Assembly: GCA_965267605.1 (NCBI GenBank)
Contig: OZ254088.1
Coordinates: 3,100,001-3,164,000, forward strand
Direction: 5' to 3'
Origin: G965267605 sp965267605
GTDB lineage: Bacteria; Bacteroidota; Bacteroidia; Flavobacteriales_E; Vicingaceae
Length of the DNA stretch: 64,000 nt
The notes beneath the pieces were generated by a model that saw only the letters and a list, made by a program, of their open reading frames with translations, was not told where the DNA came from and ran no database searches. The first letter of the stretch is position 1; each line of letters opens with the position of its first letter. The translations under genes and the position numbers were made by a program. Below are positions 52,101-58,318 of the stretch, piece by piece.

Positions 52101-52248
52101 AACCATTATCATCCTGCGCGATATCATTAATAAAATTCTGAGGAAGTCCTTCCTTGGTAGTATACCATTTAAACCGGTAGTTCTGGCTGAAACTATTACC
52201 CGTAGCGGCAATCAGCAATAATGTCACCAGAATTTTACCTACCCTCAT
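49105..52248 (-). CDS. Membrane PP2C/SpoIIE phosphatase with two-component-type propeller sensor (SiaA-like)
   Basis: 1047 residues from the ATG at 52248. A signal peptide (to about 23) precedes a long periplasmic region of propeller repeats (LWVATGAGLARLDG, IWVATYGHGIFKVG, IWIGTTKGVVRFDP and others), a Y_Y_Y domain (about 695-765), one membrane helix (about 770-795), a coiled coil ending DSINYALRIQQAILP and a SpoIIE phosphatase domain (about 835-1045). The metal site is complete: ADCTGHGVPGG (Asp854), TDGFPDQFG and IDDVLMIAF. It should sense an outside signal and dephosphorylate the SiaC-like protein. Replacement of the usual histidine kinase output by a phosphatase is notable. Confidence 0.87.
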   Translation of the reverse strand: MRVGKILVTLLLIAATGNSFSQNYRFKWYTTKEGLPQNFINDIAQDDNGFLWVATGAGLARLDGVNMRSYTTTQGLAEDFCAFVYNYKNSIFVGHNQGGLSVLQDNKPFVLLPDSAAPSAIVGFTRDSLGNVWAASQNGFVIRINKDMDILPVQFADEDIIFNCINTAPNGDLLIGTSNGLVQWPIDAKSKLPGRPQRFKEIPEYDIAWVATGTGKEVFVSTKEQGTYHLADEGGELVSQSNLHELTVYSGVRHARITKDRVLWLSTYAGLERVVVTEEGSVNGTLRYSKANGLFDYTTVSFDDREGNLWVGTVGEGLAVLMDEFFTFYSHNNTQFSNATWSIFFKDEIKWFGVNNGLARLDPGLEERWKFYNQENGFVADRVNGISQDLLGRLWLATENSGLWVMDIANEKFTQFELSEDALSLAINLTVFDGRYIWAATQGGLYRIDQESMEIKLFDTSSGMVHNNIHAIAKERSGSIWAGTHGNQLINIKRDDIVYEELADFNQLMDINAIDFSDDGTIWVATYGHGIFKVGADSVEQFTVNDGLQNNYCYSIIAGNQGDVWVGHRGGVSRYFTGSGTFELFGPRNGIDGDCTSNGTYRDGKDNIWIGTTKGVVRFDPTKYSQNATPPLMNLLSLKIGEEEVDFTKTIELDYDAYKFVFDYIGISLKDPEGVVYQVYLEGHDLDWSEPNERTDVTYPRIEDGEYTFYVKACNNSGACSEPTALVRITVDAPFWKKLWFIILVSIALIGIIVLIVRVREKNQRALQLYLENQLDARTKEVVDQKEELERKNKDITDSINYALRIQQAILPGDSALKTALPESFIFYRPRDIVSGDFYWYQLIDHHFVIACADCTGHGVPGGFMSMISSTIFKDIATQRKETDPGRFLELVDSSVRSTLQQDTTATTHDGLDAALCSLNLLTGEMQFSGAVRPLIIMGEDGLKQIKGSSDSIGGSAIGDEKVFETVDVELKPGDTVYMFTDGFPDQFGEQTGKKLKLSGVKKLIEELAEVPLSQQEEKISIFFDEWQGEEPQIDDVLMIAFKYQGA

Positions 52249-52287
52249 CAAGCTTTTTAATTGAACGGTTAGCGATCAACGCGAACT

Positions 52288-52295
52288 ACAAGGTA
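52288..52295 (-). promoter_or_regulatory. -7-like box of the SiaABC-like operon
   Basis: On the minus strand this reads TACCTTGT, of the TAnnTTG variant seen before other genes in the window. It lies 39 bases upstream of the ATG at 52248, in the 200-base divergent region shared with the adhesin operon. Confidence 0.35.
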
Positions 52296-52419
52296 AAATA
52301 ATTTCCGAATGGCTCTATTTGTGGGCATTTACGGGAGTTTTTACCACGTTCATCCGAGCAACTGGGTTTTTGGTCGATAAACGCATAACCGAACGCTGAA
52401 ATAGTCGTAAATTCCATCC

Positions 52420-52442
52420 TTGCCCCTACGGGGCAATTTTTT
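52420..52442 (+). terminator. Terminator-like hairpin in the leader of the adhesin gene
   Basis: TTGCCCC-TAC-GGGGCAA forms a perfect seven-base-pair stem with a three-base loop, followed directly by TTTTTT. It ends six bases before the ATG of the 1658-residue protein and faces into that gene. No gene upstream on this strand needs termination here, so it may act as a leader attenuator or as an mRNA stabiliser. It covers the usual ribosome-binding zone. Confidence 0.7.
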
Positions 52443-52448
52443 ACTGGC

Positions 52449-55400
52449 ATGACCAGCTACGAACGAATTATTAACCTATTCTCCTTCCGCGGACTGCTTC
52501 TGACAGTTGCGATTGTTTGGTCTTTGGGCAAGATACAAGCGCAGGCCCCAACATGGCAATGGGCAGAAGAGCAGCAATCGAATAGTCAAAACGAGGCGCA
52601 TGATGTGGTTGTTGACACAGCAACCCATCACCAGTATGTGGTTGGAATGTTTGAAGGGGTGCTGGCTGCTGAATTTCCGATCGGGGTGAATAACACACCC
52701 GACATGTCTGCGCCTTTTGGTAATCGCGATGGCTGGGTTGCGAAGTACGATGTGAATGGCAACGCGGTTTGGGCGTTCAAGATCGGATCATCGGGCTCTA
52801 CTGTTGAAGTCAATGCAGTCGAGATTGACGTTTCAGGTAACATTTACATCACGGGATATTTCAATGGAACCAATGTCAACTTCGCTGGTGTTACAACCTC
52901 ACTGAATATTCAAAAGACTACTGCGGGTGGAGATGATATTTTCATCGCCAAGTATGATCCCAACGGTAACCTTCAATGGGTGATTCAAGGTGGTAGCACG
53001 TTAGACGATGTGGCCGAGGGGATAGCTGTAAACAGCACTAAGGTCTTTGTAACAGGAAGGTATGACGGGTTGTTTTCAATAACCGATGCCTTCTCAACAG
53101 TTGTTGTTCTACCAAACCATGTGGATTTTGATGATGTTTTTGTTGTGGCCGTTGGCCAGAATGGTGCTGTAAGTTGGCAACGATCTGCTGCGGGTTCAAC
53201 GGCAGATGATGAATCCGGGTATGCTATTAGCGCAAATGACCAGCACGTTTTTGTGGGTGGGGACTTTGAGAACAACGTTACGTTCTATGATGCGATTAAG
53301 GGTAACCAGGCGCTTAGCCCATTTATGGTAGGTAGCACTTCGATTTTTCTTGCAGGATATAATGCTGCGGATGGCGGATTGAATTGGGTAGATAGGGTTG
53401 GTTCCAACAGAGATTGCCAAGTGCGCGGACTTGATCTTGCCGGGGCTAACATATATTTCACCGGAGGCATAGATTATACGGCAGGAGGGGTAACATTCCC
53501 TGGCTTGCCACCCGTTACATTTGGTGGAGGTGGTGGCCGTGAGATCTTCACTGCCAAGATTGATACGTTAACCGCGACCAGAACAACAGCCTGGGCGACC
53601 GTAGAGTTGTGCTCAGGGACCCCTGCTGCTGGTGGAGAGGATATCATTGTTTCAAAAACCGGTGAGGTTTACGTGACAGGATTTTTCCGTAACAACTGCT
53701 CATTCAATTCTGGCTCCAACACGCAAAGCTCTATCGGAAACAGTGATGTCTTTGTTGTGGAATACGATATCAACGGTGCATTCCAGTGGGTGGAAACTGC
53801 AGAATCTACAGGACCAGATATGGGCTGGGGAGTTGGTTATGACAATGTTGGTGGGGTGTATTGTTCGGGAACCTTCGACAATGGGTGCACGTTCGGCTCT
53901 CTTTCGCTACCGAATACCACAAACCTGGACGGATTTCATGCCCGGTTATTCATCTGCACGAACCCAATTGCCGGAGCAATGAAGGTCTTACCGGATACAA
54001 TATGCTTGCTTGACTCCATCAATGTATTCCTTGTTGGATACACAGGAAGCATTCAGTGGCAAACCTCAACGAATAAGACAACCTGGACGAATATGCCAGG
54101 AGGCACCACAGATAGTGTCTGGTATCAGCCCGCAGCCAGTTTGTATTACAGAGCAATGGTTAGCAATGGTTGCGGAAATGACTCAACGGCCATTGATTCG
54201 GTGGAAGTGGTTTTCTACTCCAGCGGACCTAACGCAGGAGTAGATGACACTATTTGCTCGTCCACGTACGTTCTGGCAGGTAATAATCCTGGTACGGCTA
54301 ACGGCCTTTGGAAATCACTGGATGGCGGTACGGTTACATTTCCGGCAAACCCAGCCAGTGGGGTTACGGGAATGGTAAATGGTCGGAACAGATTCGTATG
54401 GGAATTCAGTAATGGTTTTTGTCCAGCGTTGCAGGATACAGTGGTCATCATCGTTGATTCAATGCCGACCATCAATGCAGGACCAGACGCGAGTGTGTGT
54501 GCCACGTCTCATACCATGACCGCGGTATCTAGCTTTGGTAACGGTAACTGGAACACGGTAGTTGGACCGGCATCAGTAGCACCTCCTACGTCACCGCTGG
54601 GAACGGCAAGTCCTTTGCAGATTGGTCTAAATTCGCTTGAATGGGTGGTAACCAACGGTATGTGTACAGCAAGAGATACAGTGGTCATCACGCTAGACAC
54701 TGCGGGGTTAACTCCATACGCTGGGCCAGATGATACGCTGTGTTCATCAAGCTATACGCTGGCTGGAAGCAATCCGGGTTTGGGTGTTGGGTTATGGACT
54801 ACTTTGGGAAGCGGAACAATAACAACTCCTGGCGCCTTTAATTCTGGCGTTACAGGAATGGGTGATGGTGCCAATGTGTTCATTTGGACGGTTACGCAAG
54901 GAGGGTGCGTAACGCTTACAGATACTGTTAGGGTTATAGTTGACAGCCTTCCAACCGTAGCCGCGGTAGCCAACGATGATACCCTTTGTGCTTCCTCCTA
55001 CCCCATGTCAGCAAATCCACCACTTGTTGGAACCGGTTTATGGACCACATTGCAAGGACCTGGTGCGGTTGCTCCGGCAAATGCACCAGGTGGTATTGCT
55101 GCTGGTTTAGGTCTCGGACAAAATGCTTTTGAGTGGAGCATCACCAATGGCACATGCCCACCAAGTCGTGATACCATTGTGTTGATTGTGGATAGTGTTC
55201 CTGTTGCGGCTAATGCAGGCCCCAATGATACGCTATGTGCCCCTGGATATACGTTTAGCGCAAATGCTCCACCGTTTGGAGTAACCAGATGGAGCAATGT
55301 GAATAGCCCGGCAGTTGTTACACCGAATACCAGTCCAACGGCAACGGCAACTGGAATGAAACTGGGACGTAACGTTTTTGAATGGGCGATTGCTAATGGT

Positions 55401-57425
55401 ACATGTCCACCATCTCGAGATACGGTAGTGATCTTTGTTGATTCAGTAATTCTCTCCAATGCTGGGCCTGATGATACGCTGTGTGTCTTTGCCACAGGTT
55501 TAAATGGGAATCCGGTCCCAAGCGGCCAATGGAATACGATTAGTGGAGGTGCGACCGTAACCCCACCCACCAGCAATACGGGTACTGCATCAGGCATGGC
55601 TAAAGGTCAGAACGTCTTCGAATGGGTAGTGTTTAATGGTACATGCCCAGATTCACGTGATACTGTAATCGTTATTGTAGATAGTTTGCCAACGGTGGCA
55701 AACGCAGGCCCTGATGATACGATTTGTAATTCGAGTTATACGTTTACTGCAAATACACCAACCGTGGGGGGTGGCGCATGGAATGTAATTACAGCAGGTG
55801 TGGGTATTGCTCCACCAACGCAACCAACTGCTACCGCCACGTTGATGCAAAATGGTCAAAACATTTTTGAATGGACCATTACGAATGGTACATGTCCTTC
55901 CAGCCGTGATACCATTGTGATTATTGTCGATAGCCTTCCTACTGCAGCTAACGCGGGTCTTGATGATACCATTTGTAGCAGCACGTATACCTTGGGAGGA
56001 AATATACCTGGTGTTGGAACGGGGCAATGGTCTGGGGTGGGTGGATCAAGCATTACAACACCAACCAGTCCAACCTCAGCTACAACGGGAATGCATGCGG
56101 GCCAGCATGTATACTATTGGACCATTACCAACGGAACTTGCCCACCAAGTTCAGATACAGTGGTGATTCAGGTAGATAGTTTGCCTGCGGCACCAAATGC
56201 TGGCCCTGACGATACCATTTGTGGGGCGGTATTCGGCCCGTTGCAGGCCAGTGTTCCAACCATTGGGTCAGGACTTTGGACAGGCGTTGGAACTTTTACC
56301 AACCCTAACAATCCAAACAGTATGGTTAATGGGCTCATAGGTGGAAGCAACATGCTTTATTGGTCCGTGCGGAATGGTGTATGTCCCTCGCAAATGGATT
56401 CGGTAATGATCTTTTCGATGTCAAGACCCGTTTCCGTGAGTATTACCACATCCGTGGGTAATGATACACTGTGTGGGGATTCACTGACACTGTTCAGTAC
56501 ACTCCCGGGAACGGCAACAGGTCTGTGGTCTACGGGGGGTGCGTCAACAATTGGGTCACCTACAGCACCAACTACCAGCATTACGGGTATGCCTGGAGGC
56601 ACGAATATGTTCGTGTGGACTTTGGACAATGGATACTGTACAAATTCCGATACCATCCTGATAACGAGAATGATGCCGTTCACAACAAGTGCTGGACCAG
56701 ATGCAGAATTTTGTGGGCTGGACTATGGTTTGCAAGCAACAGCGTTGGTAGGCACAGGAACATGGCAATCTGCTTTGAATGTATCTTACGATACACCTGG
56801 AAGCCCGAACGATACAGCCAGGTTTGCCGGTGGAGGTGTATACGTTCTCACCTGGATTGAAACAGATGGCTTCTGTTCGGATACGGATCAGGTAGTACTA
56901 ACCATTCATGAGGAGCCAGACCAGGCTTATGCTGGTCCTGATCAAACCCTATCCTTTGTTTTTGATACGGATATGGATGCTGACCCAGCTTCGGCAGGAC
57001 AAGGTAGTTGGAAGGTAATTCAAGGACTGGGGGCTCCTGTGTCGTATGTGGATGAGAAGACAGAGGTAAATCACTTAAGTATCGGTGAGAACATCTTCGC
57101 TTGGACAATTGCCAACGGTAATTGCCCGGTTAAGTCAGATACGGTTGTTGTTACGGTAGAAGACATGTTTATTCCAAATGGATTCTCTCCGAATGACGAT
57201 GGAGATAATGACGAATTTGTTGTTCATGGTCTGACCTCTTACGGCAACAAGGTGACCATTTTCAACAGATGGGGAAAGGTTGTTTTTGAGCGTACGGATT
57301 ATCAGAATGATTGGGATGGAACAGCGGGTAATGGGAACGCCTTGCCAGATGATACATACTACTACGTGATTGAGCTACCCTCATTGAAACTAGAGTACAC
57401 AGGTTATTTGGAGTTGAAAAAATGA
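52449..57425 (+). CDS. Giant T9SS type B surface protein with SBBP-like propeller and twelve 80-residue repeats
   Basis: 1658 residues. A signal peptide ends near residue 32 (GKIQAQA). Residues about 35-500 hold SBBP-type propeller repeats (GDDIFIAKYDPNGNLQWV, KVFVTGRYDG), then an Ig-like domain (about 505-590), twelve Ig/PKD-like repeats (595-1573) with consensus NAGPDDTIC..SYT, W..., FEW.ITNGTCP.SRDTVVI.VDS, and the gliding-motility-associated type B sorting domain (1574-1658; IPNGFSPNDDGDNDEF, IFNRWGKVVFER, WDGT, DDTYYYVIEL). Such proteins are secreted by the T9SS and held at the surface, often as adhesins. It is the first gene of a three-gene operon with PorP/SprF and an OmpA protein. Confidence 0.9.
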   Translation: MTSYERIINLFSFRGLLLTVAIVWSLGKIQAQAPTWQWAEEQQSNSQNEAHDVVVDTATHHQYVVGMFEGVLAAEFPIGVNNTPDMSAPFGNRDGWVAKYDVNGNAVWAFKIGSSGSTVEVNAVEIDVSGNIYITGYFNGTNVNFAGVTTSLNIQKTTAGGDDIFIAKYDPNGNLQWVIQGGSTLDDVAEGIAVNSTKVFVTGRYDGLFSITDAFSTVVVLPNHVDFDDVFVVAVGQNGAVSWQRSAAGSTADDESGYAISANDQHVFVGGDFENNVTFYDAIKGNQALSPFMVGSTSIFLAGYNAADGGLNWVDRVGSNRDCQVRGLDLAGANIYFTGGIDYTAGGVTFPGLPPVTFGGGGGREIFTAKIDTLTATRTTAWATVELCSGTPAAGGEDIIVSKTGEVYVTGFFRNNCSFNSGSNTQSSIGNSDVFVVEYDINGAFQWVETAESTGPDMGWGVGYDNVGGVYCSGTFDNGCTFGSLSLPNTTNLDGFHARLFICTNPIAGAMKVLPDTICLLDSINVFLVGYTGSIQWQTSTNKTTWTNMPGGTTDSVWYQPAASLYYRAMVSNGCGNDSTAIDSVEVVFYSSGPNAGVDDTICSSTYVLAGNNPGTANGLWKSLDGGTVTFPANPASGVTGMVNGRNRFVWEFSNGFCPALQDTVVIIVDSMPTINAGPDASVCATSHTMTAVSSFGNGNWNTVVGPASVAPPTSPLGTASPLQIGLNSLEWVVTNGMCTARDTVVITLDTAGLTPYAGPDDTLCSSSYTLAGSNPGLGVGLWTTLGSGTITTPGAFNSGVTGMGDGANVFIWTVTQGGCVTLTDTVRVIVDSLPTVAAVANDDTLCASSYPMSANPPLVGTGLWTTLQGPGAVAPANAPGGIAAGLGLGQNAFEWSITNGTCPPSRDTIVLIVDSVPVAANAGPNDTLCAPGYTFSANAPPFGVTRWSNVNSPAVVTPNTSPTATATGMKLGRNVFEWAIANGTCPPSRDTVVIFVDSVILSNAGPDDTLCVFATGLNGNPVPSGQWNTISGGATVTPPTSNTGTASGMAKGQNVFEWVVFNGTCPDSRDTVIVIVDSLPTVANAGPDDTICNSSYTFTANTPTVGGGAWNVITAGVGIAPPTQPTATATLMQNGQNIFEWTITNGTCPSSRDTIVIIVDSLPTAANAGLDDTICSSTYTLGGNIPGVGTGQWSGVGGSSITTPTSPTSATTGMHAGQHVYYWTITNGTCPPSSDTVVIQVDSLPAAPNAGPDDTICGAVFGPLQASVPTIGSGLWTGVGTFTNPNNPNSMVNGLIGGSNMLYWSVRNGVCPSQMDSVMIFSMSRPVSVSITTSVGNDTLCGDSLTLFSTLPGTATGLWSTGGASTIGSPTAPTTSITGMPGGTNMFVWTLDNGYCTNSDTILITRMMPFTTSAGPDAEFCGLDYGLQATALVGTGTWQSALNVSYDTPGSPNDTARFAGGGVYVLTWIETDGFCSDTDQVVLTIHEEPDQAYAGPDQTLSFVFDTDMDADPASAGQGSWKVIQGLGAPVSYVDEKTEVNHLSIGENIFAWTIANGNCPVKSDTVVVTVEDMFIPNGFSPNDDGDNDEFVVHGLTSYGNKVTIFNRWGKVVFERTDYQNDWDGTAGNGNALPDDTYYYVIELPSLKLEYTGYLELKK
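54231..57164 (+). repeat. Twelve imperfect tandem repeats of about 245 bases in the adhesin gene
   Basis: Each unit codes for about 80 residues, beginning with AGPDDT(I/L)C and ending with (N/D)G.CP..DTV...VDS. Units 6 to 8 are the most alike, especially in the block TNGTCP.SRDTIVIIVDSLPT; units 1, 2 and 9 to 12 are more diverged, with unit 12 degenerate at its start. The paired cysteines in each unit (in ICSS and GTCP) could form one disulfide per domain. Confidence 0.85.
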
Positions 57426-58318
57426 AAAAGTTACTGATCATACTATTCGTATGCGTGTCTTGCCTTAGCAGTGGTCAGCACCTCTTCAATACATCACAAG
57501 TATATCTGAATCGCAATGTTCTGAATCCGGCTTTTGTTGGGGCAGACAACTTTTTCTCTTCTTCTGTTTGGTACCGAAATCAGTGGGCAGGCATTAAGGG
57601 TGCACCGGAAACATTCCACGTGCAGATCAACGGTCCATTAATGAACGAGAAGGCTGGCATTGGCTTGGTTTATACCAACGATCGGGTAGGGGTATCTACT
57701 AGAAATACTGTTATGGCACAGTATAGCTACAGGGTGAAGCTGAAAGAGGGCCAATGGTTGCGGGGTGGAATAAGTGGTGGTTTTATGCAGTGGGCGCAGA
57801 ACTGGACTAAAATTCAGACCAACGATCCTGATGCCTCATTTGCGAACGATATAGATAGGATATGGTCTCCGGAATTGTATATGGGTTTTGGGTATGAAAC
57901 AAAAAAAGTGGAAGCCGGTATTGCAGCACCCCTTTTGTATACAACCAGCATTGCTGGAAGCGGGGGAATAGGCTCTTCGTATCAGCATTATCTGGTCTAT
58001 GGTAAATACAACGTTGAAATGAGGCAAGGGTGGACTATGGATCCTTTGGTTGTGGTGAAGTACATGAAAGCTTCCGGTGCACAGATGGATTTGAATGTTA
58101 GATTCACAGCTCCTCAGGAATTTTTCTTTGGTGCGGGCTATAGAACTGGGGAATCTGTTGGCCTTTTCTTTGGAACCAGGTTCGCAGACAACTGGCAGTT
58201 TGCTTACCAATATGACATTCTTACCAGGCTATATAAATACGCTTCCGGCTCCCATGAATTGGGCTTAAAGTATAACTTTAGGTATAAGATTCGGGCACAG
58301 GACCCGCGTATGTTCTAA
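57422..58318 (+). CDS. PorP/SprF family type IX secretion outer-membrane protein
   Basis: 298 residues. A signal peptide (MKKLLIILFVCVSCLSSGQ) is followed by the PorP/SprF opening NTSQVYLNRNVLNPAFVGAD and WYRNQWAGIKGAPETFHVQI, then amphipathic strands of a beta-barrel. In Flavobacterium SprF is needed to secrete or attach the type B adhesin SprB, and PorP-like proteins usually sit next to their cargo. The ATG overlaps the adhesin stop (ATGA) and the stop overlaps the OmpA start (TAATG), so dosage of the three is linked. Confidence 0.92.
   Translation: MKKLLIILFVCVSCLSSGQHLFNTSQVYLNRNVLNPAFVGADNFFSSSVWYRNQWAGIKGAPETFHVQINGPLMNEKAGIGLVYTNDRVGVSTRNTVMAQYSYRVKLKEGQWLRGGISGGFMQWAQNWTKIQTNDPDASFANDIDRIWSPELYMGFGYETKKVEAGIAAPLLYTTSIAGSGGIGSSYQHYLVYGKYNVEMRQGWTMDPLVVVKYMKASGAQMDLNVRFTAPQEFFFGAGYRTGESVGLFFGTRFADNWQFAYQYDILTRLYKYASGSHELGLKYNFRYKIRAQDPRMF

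Noticed and set aside
52420..52442. Hairpin before the adhesin read as terminator of the minus-strand switch operon
   Set aside because: That operon starts near 52250 and runs away from the hairpin; there is no transcript to end here from that side.
54998..55597. Long antisense reading frame across the adhesin repeats
   Set aside because: It mirrors the repeat codon pattern of the real gene, lacks a known domain or start context, and similar frames recur over each repeat.
54231..57164. Regular repeats resembling a CRISPR array or other DNA-level element
   Set aside because: The units are about 245 bases, imperfect, contiguous without spacers and translate in one frame to similar domains.
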